In this document: piece after piece, positions 26,038-33,409 of the stretch | How the letters are laid out: every line of letters starts with the position of its first letter | Numbering within the stretch: position 1 is the stretch's first letter | Source: Selenomonadales bacterium 4137-cl | Lineage (GTDB): Bacteria > Bacillota > Negativicutes > Sporomusales > UBA7701 | Direction: 5' to 3' | Length of the DNA: 64,000 bases | Assembly (NCBI GenBank): GCA_032334055.1 | Contig: JAUOZS010000001.1 | Coordinates: 3,992,001-4,056,000, forward strand | The notes under the pieces: generated by a model | Database searches by the model: none | Told to the model about the DNA's origin: nothing | What the model saw: only the letters and a program-made list of their open reading frames with translations | Program-made: the position numbers and the translations under genes

Positions 26038-26637
26038 CTATTTCATCAGCCGCCGCATCGAATAGTTGTACGCGGCGATCTGCCATATTATCAGGCCGGC
26101 GATGACGGCCGAGCCGGAAACGGGCAGGCCGGTGTAGGCGACGACGGTTTTACCCGGCTCGGGCTGTTCGGGACGGGAGTCGGCGGTAAGGGAGAACGCG
26201 GCGCCGATGGTGAGGGTCTTGTTTTTGCCGTTGACGGCCTGTTCGGGCGGCAGGGTGGAGACCGACAGGCGGAGGCAGGACAGGAAGAAGAGGACGAGCA
26301 GGACGGCGAGCGTCGTCAGCATGGTCGTTTTGGCGGCCTTGCCGGTAAGCAGGGCTTCGCGTTCGTCGCGCTCCCTGATGAAGGTGAGCCGGGAGAGGAC
26401 TTTTTCGCGGAACTCCCCGGAGGCGACCAGACGGATGAGCAGGTAAACGGCCAGCAGCAGCCAGAGACCGAAAATAAGGCCGATGACCGGGTTGCTGTAA
26501 TGGAAGGGGGCCTCTGTGACGCGTCCGGCTGCGTCTATGTACCGCCAGCCTTGCGCGGCGGCCAGGACGGCAAGGCCGACGATCAGCGGCAGGCCGTAGA
26601 GCAAGAGTTTCAGGATAACCGAGTCCAATCTGTTCAT
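26038..26637 (-). CDS. Membrane protein encoded with an XRE regulator
   Basis: 199 residues with four hydrophobic helices: residues ~9-27, ~47-69, ~105-124 and ~173-190. The RERDEREALLTGKAAK segment between helices 2 and 3 is typical of DUF2178-like membrane proteins that accompany short XRE regulators in Firmicutes. Its ATG overlaps the stop of the regulator gene by four bases. No function is known; the pairing suggests that the membrane protein modulates or is controlled by the regulator. Confidence 0.7.
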   Translation of the reverse strand: MNRLDSVILKLLLYGLPLIVGLAVLAAAQGWRYIDAAGRVTEAPFHYSNPVIGLIFGLWLLLAVYLLIRLVASGEFREKVLSRLTFIRERDEREALLTGKAAKTTMLTTLAVLLVLFFLSCLRLSVSTLPPEQAVNGKNKTLTIGAAFSLTADSRPEQPEPGKTVVAYTGLPVSGSAVIAGLIIWQIAAYNYSMRRLMK

Positions 26638-26876
26638 GCTTTTTCCTCCTCGACGGAAAAGATGCTGTTGATGTCGGCGTTGAAAAAACGGGCGATGCGG
26701 AAGGCGAGCTCCAGAGACGGGTTGTAGCCGCCGCCCTCGATGGCGACAATGGTTGCCCGCGTCACGCCGATTTCCCTGGCGAGCTGCTCCTGGGTGAGCC
26801 GGCGTTCGGCCCGGAATACGTGCAGGCGGTTGACGATTTTGAGCTGGGGAAGGGGTTTGGTCACAGTTGCCACCAC
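26634..26876 (-). CDS. XRE/Cro-type HTH regulator
   Basis: 80 residues; the helix-turn-helix is residues ~25-50 (RRLTQEQLAREIGVTRATIVAIE) followed by NPSLELAFRIARFFNADINSIF, the classic short YgzD/YozG-like regulator. It is transcribed with the membrane protein above. A TTGAC-N5-GTCAA inverted repeat covers its -35 box and is a likely autoregulatory operator. The GTG or ATG choice is not in doubt: ATG 26876 lies close behind a weak GGGTGG site. Confidence 0.88.
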   Translation of the reverse strand: MVATVTKPLPQLKIVNRLHVFRAERRLTQEQLAREIGVTRATIVAIEGGGYNPSLELAFRIARFFNADINSIFSVEEEKA

Positions 26877-26896
26877 CCAATGATTTTTACAGTTTT

Positions 26897-26925
26897 AATG
26901 TATAGTAAAATTGACTAAATGTCAA
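26897..26925 (-). promoter_or_regulatory. Promoter and palindromic operator of the XRE gene
   Basis: Minus-strand TTGACA (26925-26920) is separated by 17 bases from TACATT (26902-26897); TATACA at spacing 15 is an alternative -10. The inverted repeat TTGAC-TAAAT-GTCAA at 26911-26925 overlaps the -35, a typical position for self-repression. Confidence 0.6.
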
Positions 26926-26947
26926 GTTTGTTTTACAAGAAAAAAAT

Positions 26948-26986
26948 GTAAAAAATAAGAGACCAGTCTCCGGTTGAGACTGGTCT
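26948..26986 (-). terminator. Terminator of the zinc-ribbon gene
   Basis: AGACCAGTCTC (26960-26970), loop CGGTT, GAGACTGGTCT (26976-26986). On the minus strand the stem is followed by TTATTTTTT. It ends the gene at 27023-27250. Confidence 0.88.
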
Positions 26987-27022
26987 TAGAAGTGCGGGTT
27001 GATAACTTGCCGGCGGGGTCGC

Positions 27023-27250
27023 TCAGTGGCAGCCGCCGCAGCAGCCGCCGCAGGGTCCCTGGTGGTTGGGCATGGCGCAGGCCGGGGCGGAGCCTGCGGC
27101 CATTTTAGCCGGCGATGTCACGGAAAGCTGTTTTTTTAAGGCGTCCGCACCGCAGGCGGGGCAGGGCGCGCCGGCGCTTTCGGCCCCCATTTTCTGCAGC
27201 AGCTCCACCTTTTTGCCGCATTTTTCACAGGAATATTCGTAGATGGGCAT
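27023..27250 (-). CDS. FmdB-type zinc-ribbon protein
   Basis: 75 residues beginning MPIYEYSCEKCGKKVE, with a second CxxC in PCPACGADALKK: the putative regulatory FmdB zinc ribbon. The Cys/Gly-rich end CGGCCGGCH is an extra possible metal site. The family is common and its function is not established. AGGAGAG lies seven bases before the ATG. It is a single-gene unit between its own terminator and the divergent por promoter. Confidence 0.88.
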   Translation of the reverse strand: MPIYEYSCEKCGKKVELLQKMGAESAGAPCPACGADALKKQLSVTSPAKMAAGSAPACAMPNHQGPCGGCCGGCH

Positions 27251-27376
27251 AGCTTTTCTCTCCTATCTGCTATGGGGTGGGATGTGTGATGATAATATAG
27301 TTCCACGCCCCCCGGGATTATTCCTGTTGCCGTGCAACCGGCAAGCGGGAAGGGCAGTCGTTTTGCGTTTGCCCGA

Positions 27377-27406
27377 TTGACAGCGAAAACGCTCAGGCGG
27401 TAAAAT
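27377..27406 (+). promoter_or_regulatory. Sigma-A promoter of the por-abfD operon
   Basis: TTGACA (27377-27382), 18-base spacer, TAAAAT (27401-27406). It lies 57 bases before the first gene and is one of the best -35/-10 pairs in the window. Confidence 0.7.
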
Positions 27407-27463
27407 TAAATGAAAACATTTTTCATATCGTGGAAATTGCCTTGTCGGAAAGAGGGGAGAGCA

Positions 27464-28015
27464 ATGAAGGAGATAAGGTGGCACGGGCGCGGCGGACAGG
27501 GCGGGTTTACGGCCGCGCGTCTGCTGGGGATGGCCGCATCGCTGTCCGCGGATTATTACGTCCAGGCCTTCCCGTCGTTCGGCCCCGAGCGCCGGGGCGC
27601 GCCGGTGCTGGCATTCACCCGCATCGACACCAGGCCGATCCACGACCACAGCAAGGTGTACGGGTGCGATTACGTGGTGGTGCTAGACGAGAGCCTGCTG
27701 GAGGTCGTGGACGTGTTCGAGGGACTCAAGCCGGGGGGGACGGTGCTGATCAACTCCAGCCGCGGCGCCGAGGCTTTCGCGGGCGGGGGCCGGCTGATAC
27801 ATACCATCGACGCCACGGGGATCGCGCTGGCCGTGCTGGGGCAGCCGGTGACGAGCACGCCGATGTTCGGGGCGTTCGTGGGTGCGACCGGGCTGGTGGC
27901 GCTGCCGGCGGCGCTGGCGGCGGTCGAGGAGATGCTGCCGCCCGACAGCCGGGTGCAGAACCGCGAGGTTGTGGAGTGGGCCTATAACGAGCTCAGGAGG
28001 AAGGCCGATGCCTAA
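27464..28015 (+). CDS. porG: Pyruvate/2-oxoacid:ferredoxin oxidoreductase, gamma subunit
   Basis: 183 residues: MKEIRWHGRGGQGGFTAARLLG is the hallmark of the gamma subunit, followed by FPSFGPERRGAPV. This subunit binds part of the CoA/TPP interface in heterotetrameric enzymes. ATG 27464 has AGAGGGGAGAG upstream. The stop overlaps the delta-subunit ATG by eight bases. With the next three genes it makes a complete four-subunit enzyme oxidising a 2-oxoacid to acyl-CoA and CO2 with ferredoxin, or the reverse. Confidence 0.95.
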   Translation: MKEIRWHGRGGQGGFTAARLLGMAASLSADYYVQAFPSFGPERRGAPVLAFTRIDTRPIHDHSKVYGCDYVVVLDESLLEVVDVFEGLKPGGTVLINSSRGAEAFAGGGRLIHTIDATGIALAVLGQPVTSTPMFGAFVGATGLVALPAALAAVEEMLPPDSRVQNREVVEWAYNELRRKADA

Positions 28016-28316
28016 ACCGACAGTGAGCGTTTTTCAGTATCCGCGGACGAGGGAGGAGATGCCCCGCGGCCCGTACGCCAAGGCGGGGGTGCTGGTGGAG
28101 GCCAACGCGGGCTGGCGGGTTTTCCGCCCGGTCATCCAGACGGCCAGGTGCCGGAAGTGCCAGCAGTGCTGGCTGCTCTGCCCCGACGGGGCGATCGACC
28201 GCACGGGCGAGTGTTATACCGTCGACTATAATTTCTGCAAGGGCTGCGGGCTGTGCGCGACCGAGTGCCCGGCGAAGGCGATCGCGATGGTGAAGGAGGG
28301 CGCAAAGGGTGAGTAA
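28008..28316 (+). CDS. porD: Pyruvate/2-oxoacid:ferredoxin oxidoreductase, delta subunit
   Basis: 102 residues with two ferredoxin-type [4Fe-4S] motifs, CRKCQQCWLLCPDGAI and CKGCGLCATECPAKAI. It passes electrons from the TPP subunit to free ferredoxin. Overlaps with the genes on both sides (eight bases each) show tight coupling in the gamma-delta-alpha-beta order typical of the pyruvate and branched-chain 2-oxoacid enzymes. Confidence 0.95.
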   Translation: MPKPTVSVFQYPRTREEMPRGPYAKAGVLVEANAGWRVFRPVIQTARCRKCQQCWLLCPDGAIDRTGECYTVDYNFCKGCGLCATECPAKAIAMVKEGAKGE

Positions 28317-29517
28317 CGATACGCTGACGGCGCGGCGCGCCTTCATGTCCGCCAACGATGCCGTGTCCTACGGGGTGCGGCTGTGCCGGCCCGAGGTCAT
28401 CGCGGCCTATCCGATCACGCCGCAGACGTCGGTGGTGGAGAAGCTGTCGGAGTTCATCGCCGGCGGCGAGATGGACTGCCAGTTCATCAATGTGGAGAGC
28501 GAGCACAGCGCGATGGCAGCGGTGATGGGGGCGGCGATGATGGGCTGCCGAACGTTCACGGCCTCGTCGTCACAGGGGCTGCTGTACATGTGCGAGATGC
28601 TGCATTATGTGAGCGGCAGCCGGTTTCCGATCGTGATGATGAACGCCAACCGCACGGTGGCGGCGCCGTGGAATATTTTCGGCGACCACCGCGATTCGCT
28701 GGCGATGCGCGACGCCGGCTGGCTGCAGGTGTATGTGGAGAACGGCCAGGAGGCGCTCGACGCGGTTATCCAGGCGTACAAGGTGGCCGAGGACCCGGCT
28801 GTGAGGACGCCGGTTATGGTGTGCCTGGACGGGTTCGTACTTACCCATACTTATGAGGTAGTGAGCATCCCCGGCCAGCGGGAGGTGGACGCCTTTCTGC
28901 CGCCTTTCGTCCCGGGCGAAAACGTCCTCGACCTTGCTAATCCGCGCAGCTTGTGCATTTCCGTCGCCCCCGAGTGGCAGACGGAGTTCCGCCACCAGCA
29001 ACAGGAGGCGATGGCGGCGGCCAGGCGGGCGATCGCCGGGGCGGACGGTGATTTCGCGGGTGTCTTCGGCCGGCGCTGGGGCGGCATGGTTGAGGAGTAC
29101 CGTTGCGAGGACGCCGAGTATGTGCTGATGGGCCTGGGGAGCGTTATGGGGACGACGCGGCTCGTCGTCGACAAGCTGCGGGAGGAAGGGCTCAAGGTAG
29201 GGCTGGTAAAGGTCCGCTACTTCCGGCCGTTTCCAAATGAGGAGATCGCCGCTCTGGGGCGGCGGGTGAAGGGGATCGGGGTTATCGACCGCGACGTGTC
29301 GTTCGGCAACGCGGGGGCGCTGTACACCGAGGCGAAGGCCGCGCTTTACAGCGCCGGCGACGCCAGCCCGCACACGGTGAATTTCATCGCCGGGCTGTCC
29401 GGGCGGGATATAACCAAGGAGCATCTGGAGACGATGTACCGCAAGGTGATCGCCCTGACGGAGGGCAAGGCCGAGCGGGAGATACAATTCGCGGGATTGA
29501 GGTGGGAAGAGTGGTGA
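28309..29517 (+). CDS. porA: Pyruvate/2-oxoacid:ferredoxin oxidoreductase, alpha subunit
   Basis: 402 residues. EVIAAYPITPQTSVVEKL, INVESEHSAMAAVMGAAMMG and FTASSSQGLLYMCEML follow the pyruvate-type alpha subunit closely, with NIFGDHRDSLAMRDAGW and MVCLDGFVLTHTYE as in archaeal and Thermotoga PorA. That favours pyruvate over 2-oxoglutarate, but 2-oxoisovalerate enzymes share the pattern. Start is GTG 28309 after AAGGAGG. The stop overlaps the beta-subunit start. Confidence 0.94.
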   Translation: MSNDTLTARRAFMSANDAVSYGVRLCRPEVIAAYPITPQTSVVEKLSEFIAGGEMDCQFINVESEHSAMAAVMGAAMMGCRTFTASSSQGLLYMCEMLHYVSGSRFPIVMMNANRTVAAPWNIFGDHRDSLAMRDAGWLQVYVENGQEALDAVIQAYKVAEDPAVRTPVMVCLDGFVLTHTYEVVSIPGQREVDAFLPPFVPGENVLDLANPRSLCISVAPEWQTEFRHQQQEAMAAARRAIAGADGDFAGVFGRRWGGMVEEYRCEDAEYVLMGLGSVMGTTRLVVDKLREEGLKVGLVKVRYFRPFPNEEIAALGRRVKGIGVIDRDVSFGNAGALYTEAKAALYSAGDASPHTVNFIAGLSGRDITKEHLETMYRKVIALTEGKAEREIQFAGLRWEEW

Positions 29518-30398
29518 AGGTGAAGGATTTATCCGACAGCGAGCTGCTGTATGGTCACAAGGCCTGCCCGGGCTGCGCCGCCGGCACGGTCGCCCGCCTG
29601 ATCCTCAAGGTGACGGGGGAGCGGACCTTCCTCGCCTACCCGGCGAGTTGCCTGTCGACGGTGACGAGCATTTACCCGCAGATGGCCTTTAGCGTGCCGT
29701 CGTTCACGGCGCCGTTCCCGGCGACGGGGGCGGTGCTGTCGGGGATGGCGGCGGCGGTCAAGGCGAAGAAGCTGCAGGATGTGACGGTGCTGGGCATCGC
29801 CGGCGACGGCGGCACGGCCGATATCGGCCTGCAGGCGCTGTCGGGGGTGGTCGAGCGCGGCGACAGGATTTTTTACGTGTGCTATGACAACGAGGCGTAT
29901 ATGAACACCGGCGTGCAGCGCAGCAGCCTGACGCCTTTCGGGGCGGCGACGACCACTTCGCCGGTGGCGGGGTCCTCGGCGGGCAAGCGGGGCGTAAAGA
30001 AGAACCTGTTCGAGATCCTTGTCGCCCACCGCATCCCGTACTGCGCGACCGCCAGCATCGCCCACACCGCCGATTTTCTGAACAAGGTGGAAAAGGCCAA
30101 GAATACCGACGGGCCGTCGTTCATCCACGTGCTGGCCCCCTGCCCGACAGGCTGGGGCTTCCCGTCCGACCAGACGATGGCGGTCGGGCGCCTGGCGGTG
30201 GAGACGGGGCTGTGGTTCCTGGCCGAGTACGAGCAGGGCCGGGTGAAGATGAACAGCGTCCCGAGGAACTTCAGGCCGGTGGAGGAGTACCTGGGGCTGC
30301 AGAAACGGTTCAGGCACCTCGGGCCGGCGGAGCGGAAGCTGATCGAAGGCCAGCGCGACCGCGAGTGGGCCGATATGCGTGAGAAGTGGGGCTTTTGA
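29511..30398 (+). CDS. porB: Pyruvate/2-oxoacid:ferredoxin oxidoreductase, beta (TPP) subunit
   Basis: 295 residues. Cluster ligands are in KACPGCAAGTVARL, another conserved Cys in PASCLSTV, and the TPP site is GIAGDGGTADIGLQAL with CYDNEAYMNTG. These are pyruvate-type PorB features. Several GTG codons (29502, 29511, 29514) can start; GAGG before 29511 favours that one, which also overlaps the alpha stop by seven bases. Only 25 bases separate its stop from the 4-hydroxybutyryl-CoA dehydratase start, so the five genes are probably one transcript. Confidence 0.94.
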   Translation: MVKVKDLSDSELLYGHKACPGCAAGTVARLILKVTGERTFLAYPASCLSTVTSIYPQMAFSVPSFTAPFPATGAVLSGMAAAVKAKKLQDVTVLGIAGDGGTADIGLQALSGVVERGDRIFYVCYDNEAYMNTGVQRSSLTPFGAATTTSPVAGSSAGKRGVKKNLFEILVAHRIPYCATASIAHTADFLNKVEKAKNTDGPSFIHVLAPCPTGWGFPSDQTMAVGRLAVETGLWFLAEYEQGRVKMNSVPRNFRPVEEYLGLQKRFRHLGPAERKLIEGQRDREWADMREKWGF

Positions 30399-30423
30399 AA
30401 TATTTCGGGAGAGGTGATTGAAC

Positions 30424-31860
30424 ATGATGACCAAGGAGCAGTATTTCGACAGCCTGCGGCGGCTGAAGCCGGTGATATACTGCAACGGACGCAGGATCGA
30501 AAGCGTGGTCGACGACCCGATGACGCGGCCGCATGTCAACTCGGCGGGCAAGACGTACGAGCTGGCGTTCGATCCGCAGTACGAGGACCTGATGACAGCC
30601 ACTTCCAGTCTGACCGGCAGGAAGATCAACCGCTTCACCCACCTCCACCAGAGTACCGACGATCTGGTGAAGAAGGTGAAGATGCTGCGGATGATCGGCC
30701 AGCAGACGGGGACGTGTTTTCAGCGGTGCGTGGGCTTCGACGCCCTCAACGCCACCTTTATCGTCACCCACAAGGTCGACAAGGAGTGCGGCACCGAGTA
30801 CCACAAGCGGTTTATAGAGTACATGAAGTATGTCCAGGATAACGACCTGATGGTCGCCGGCTCGATGACCGACGTGAAGGGCGACCGCAGCAAGAAGCCC
30901 GGCCAGCAGGCCGACCCCGACCTGTACGTGCATATCGTCGAGAAGCGCCAGGACGGTATCGTCATCCGCGGCGCCAAGGCCCACCAGACGGGGATGGTGA
31001 ACTCGCACGAGCTGCTGGTGCTGCCGACGACCAACCTGGGGGCGGGTGACAAGGATTACGCGGTGGCCTGCGCCCTGCCGGTGGACGCGCCGGGGGTGGT
31101 GCATATCTTCGGCCGCCAGACGAATGGCGAGCGTCGCCTGGAGGGCGACATCGACACCGGCAACGCGGAGTTCGCCATCGTCGGCGGCGAGACGCTGACA
31201 GTGCTGAACGACGTGTTCGTGCCGTGGGAGCGGGTGTTCATGTGCGGCGAGCACCAGTTCGCGCAGGAGTACGTGGAGACGTTCGCGTCGTATCACCGCC
31301 AGAACTACGGCGGCTGCAAGGTGGGGGTGGCGGACGTCATCATCGGCGCGACGGCGGCGATGGCCGATTACAACGGCACGCCGAACGCCTCCCATATCAA
31401 GGATAAGCTGATCGAGATGATCCACCAGGCGGAGACGATGTACAACTGCTCGATCGCCTGCTCGGCCGAGGGCCACAGGACGGAGGCAGGCAACTACTAT
31501 GTCAACACGCTGCTGGCCAATACCGTCAAGCTGAACTGCACGCGGACGATGTACGAGATCTCGCGCCTGGCCCACGATATCGCCGGCGGCTTCATCGCCA
31601 CGCTGCCGTACGAGGCCGATTACCGGGCGGAGGAGACGGGTCCGCTGATCGAGAAGTATTTCGCCGCCAACCCGGCGGTGCCGACCGAGCACCGGATACG
31701 GATGGCGCGGCTGCTGGAGAACATGACCGGCGGCACGGCGTTGGCCGAGGCTATGCACGGTGCCGGTTCGCCCCAGGCGATGCGGGTGATGCTGTACCGC
31801 GAGGCTAATCTGGAGCATAAGAAGGGCCTGGCCCGGAAGCTGGCGAAAATCCAGGCGTGA
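30424..31860 (+). CDS. abfD: 4-hydroxybutyryl-CoA dehydratase/vinylacetyl-CoA isomerase
   Basis: 478 residues. The four [4Fe-4S] ligands of the Clostridium aminobutyricum enzyme (Cys99, Cys103, His292, Cys299) are present at Cys98 and Cys102 in CFQRCVG and His291/Cys298 in YHRQNYGGCK. INRFTHLHQSTDDLVKK, VRGAKAHQTG-like and SMTDVKGDRS blocks also match. The enzyme is an FAD and iron-sulfur radical dehydratase making crotonyl-CoA from 4-hydroxybutyryl-CoA. The 4-hydroxyphenylacetate hydroxylase relatives lack these ligands. ATG 30424 follows GGGAGAGGTG. Being last in a por operon is unusual, and no CoA transferase or 4-hydroxybutyrate dehydrogenase is seen in the window. Confidence 0.93.
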   Translation: MMTKEQYFDSLRRLKPVIYCNGRRIESVVDDPMTRPHVNSAGKTYELAFDPQYEDLMTATSSLTGRKINRFTHLHQSTDDLVKKVKMLRMIGQQTGTCFQRCVGFDALNATFIVTHKVDKECGTEYHKRFIEYMKYVQDNDLMVAGSMTDVKGDRSKKPGQQADPDLYVHIVEKRQDGIVIRGAKAHQTGMVNSHELLVLPTTNLGAGDKDYAVACALPVDAPGVVHIFGRQTNGERRLEGDIDTGNAEFAIVGGETLTVLNDVFVPWERVFMCGEHQFAQEYVETFASYHRQNYGGCKVGVADVIIGATAAMADYNGTPNASHIKDKLIEMIHQAETMYNCSIACSAEGHRTEAGNYYVNTLLANTVKLNCTRTMYEISRLAHDIAGGFIATLPYEADYRAEETGPLIEKYFAANPAVPTEHRIRMARLLENMTGGTALAEAMHGAGSPQAMRVMLYREANLEHKKGLARKLAKIQA

Positions 31861-31870
31861 CGTTGACGAA

Positions 31871-31893
31871 GACCCGCCGATGGGCGGGTTTTT
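31871..31893 (+). terminator. Terminator of the por-abfD operon
   Basis: ACCCGCC (31872-31878) pairs with GGCGGGT (31883-31889), followed by TTTT. It begins 11 bases after the abfD stop. Confidence 0.88.
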
Positions 31894-31906
31894 GTCCGGC
31901 TAAAAG

Positions 31907-31921
31907 TGATAATAATTATTT
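31907..31921 (+). promoter_or_regulatory. Fur/PerR-like box upstream of hemerythrin
   Basis: The 15-mer TGATAATAATTATTT matches the Fur 7-1-7 consensus TGATAATNATTATCA at 12 of 14 defined positions, and the PerR consensus slightly less well. It lies in an AT-rich tract 106 bases before the hemerythrin start. Confidence 0.4.
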
Positions 31922-32026
31922 AATAATAATTTTACTAAAATAAACGCGAATTATGCAGGGGAAAGCGTACTTATGTAGAAAAAGGAAAAATAAAACAATC
32001 TGTGTTTAACCAAGGGAGGAATACGG

Positions 32027-32419
32027 ATGATCAAATGGCGGGACGAATACAACACCGGGGTGGAGAATCTCGACGCCCAACACAGGCGGCTGTTCGAGAT
32101 CGCGAACGAGGCTTACGGGTTGTTGAGGGACGAGCTGCGGGTGGACAAGTATGACGACATCGTCGCTATTCTGGACGAGTTGCGCGAATACACCAAGTAC
32201 CATTTTCAGACCGAGGAAGATTATATGTTGAGCATCGGCTACAAGAAATTCCTGTCCCACAAGGCCGAGCACGCCGAGTTTATCGCCAAGATCGAGGCTG
32301 TTGATCTTGACAAGGTCGACGCCAGCCAGGACGAGTACCTGCGGGTGACGCTCGATTTCGTCTGCACCTGGATCACCGAGCATATTCTCGGGCGGGACAA
32401 GCTTTACGCAACGCCCTGA
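32027..32419 (+). CDS. Bacteriohemerythrin
   Basis: 130 residues with the di-iron ligand pattern: His in LDAQHRRLFEI, His and Glu in YHFQTEEDYM, two His in HKAEHAEF and His plus Asp in WITEHILGRD. It starts MIKWRDEYNTGVENLD, the usual bacteriohemerythrin opening. These four-helix proteins bind O2, and in anaerobes may deliver or scavenge it. The ATG follows AAGGGAGG. It is a single-gene unit with its own terminator and a possible Fur/PerR site. Confidence 0.95.
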   Translation: MIKWRDEYNTGVENLDAQHRRLFEIANEAYGLLRDELRVDKYDDIVAILDELREYTKYHFQTEEDYMLSIGYKKFLSHKAEHAEFIAKIEAVDLDKVDASQDEYLRVTLDFVCTWITEHILGRDKLYATP

Positions 32420-32445
32420 GCCGTGTAGGAAGGGCAATAATCAAG

Positions 32446-32474
32446 AAGCCGCCAGGCAGTCTGGCGGCTTTTTG
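32446..32474. terminator. Bidirectional terminator
   Basis: AGCCGCCAG (32447-32455) pairs with CTGGCGGCT (32461-32469), followed by TTTT. It sits between hemerythrin and the convergent reductase gene. Confidence 0.85.
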
Positions 32475-33050
32475 TCACCCATATAATCTTTTCAGCAGCC
32501 AGGCCATGTTTTCGCCGAGATTCTTCATGTTGGCGATGCCCTCAGAGTCCTCGCTCACTTCGCCGATGTTGCGGCCGTATCCGATATTCCAGTAGGTCGA
32601 ACCGACGAGGTGCATTTCCTTGCTGTGAAGGAAGTGGGTGAGGGTGTCGAAGGCGCCGACCGCGCCGCCGCGCCGGGCGGCTACCACCGCGGCTCCGACC
32701 TTGTGGCGGAAGAGGCCTTTGTTGGCTGCCAGCACCATGCTGGCCCGGTCGATTAGGGCTTTGATCTGCGCGGAAGCGCCGGCGGCGTAGACGGGGGAGC
32801 CGAGAATTATTCCCTCGGCGGCCGCCATTTTGGCGAAGCAGTCATTGAAGAAGTCGCCCGTGATCGCGCAGCGGGCGTTTTTTTGCGTCAGGCAGGCGCA
32901 GCAGGCGGTGCAGCCTTCGAGGGGCCGGCCGGCGAGCTCGATCAGCTCGGTTTCGATGCCCCGGGCGTGAAGCTCGGCGAATACTGTTTTGAGCAGGAGC
33001 GCCGTATTGCCGTCTTTGCGGGGGCTGCCGTTGATGCCGATGACTTTCAT
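32475..33050 (-). CDS. Flavodoxin-like NAD(P)H/iron-sulfur flavoprotein
   Basis: 191 residues of the NADPH-dependent FMN reductase family: GINGSPRKDGNTALLLK is the FMN phosphate loop and LGSPVYAAGASAQIKALIDR the second FMN loop. GCTACCACLTQKNARC near residues 46-61 has the clustered cysteines of Isf-type iron-sulfur flavoproteins, although ligand spacing is not the strict CxxCxxCxxxxxC. It probably transfers electrons in oxidative-stress defence, which agrees with the adjacent hemerythrin. The ATG has GGGAGATGAGG upstream on the minus strand. Confidence 0.85.
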   Translation of the reverse strand: MKVIGINGSPRKDGNTALLLKTVFAELHARGIETELIELAGRPLEGCTACCACLTQKNARCAITGDFFNDCFAKMAAAEGIILGSPVYAAGASAQIKALIDRASMVLAANKGLFRHKVGAAVVAARRGGAVGAFDTLTHFLHSKEMHLVGSTYWNIGYGRNIGEVSEDSEGIANMKNLGENMAWLLKRLYG

Positions 33051-33409
33051 AGTGCCTCATCTCCCGTTTCGCATGTGCCGTATTCCGTTGCGCGGCGAAA
33101 AGCCGCTTTAAAAGAGGTGTTCGCCCGGGGCGGGAGATATCCTTCCGCCGGACCGCGACGACGGGCGCTTTTTTGGGGACCGGCGTCACCGGCGCAGGAT
33201 ATATTTATCATGTTCCCGGGAGGAGGACTTGCCGGGGAGAAGGTATTCGGCCGGCGAGCACGAAATTTCCTTTGTATGGCAAAGCCGCCGTTTCAGGCGC
33301 AGCCATGGCGGATACCGCCCATCGCCGGGAGGTATGCTATGGCTGGCGGATGTCGGGGGAGGCCGGCAGGCGGCGTGGCCGTAAAGCGGAATTGAGGAGG
33401 AGTGCTTGC
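33051..33409. other. Intergenic region between divergent genes
   Basis: About 360 bases. It must hold promoters for the reductase (minus) and the panB-folD-fhs group (plus), but I cannot place either with confidence. A GCGGC-GAAAA-GCCGC hairpin lies at 33092-33106. The frame of the next gene stays open upstream to 33173, without a ribosome site, so the longer start is not adopted. Confidence 0.45.

Noticed and set aside
30424..31860. 4-hydroxyphenylacetate 3-monooxygenase as identity
   Set aside because: Same superfamily, but all four iron-sulfur ligands of 4-hydroxybutyryl-CoA dehydratase are conserved here.
33173..33409. N-terminal extension of panB paralogue 1
   Set aside because: Open but without ribosome site or PanB homology; GAGGAGG precedes GTG 33410.
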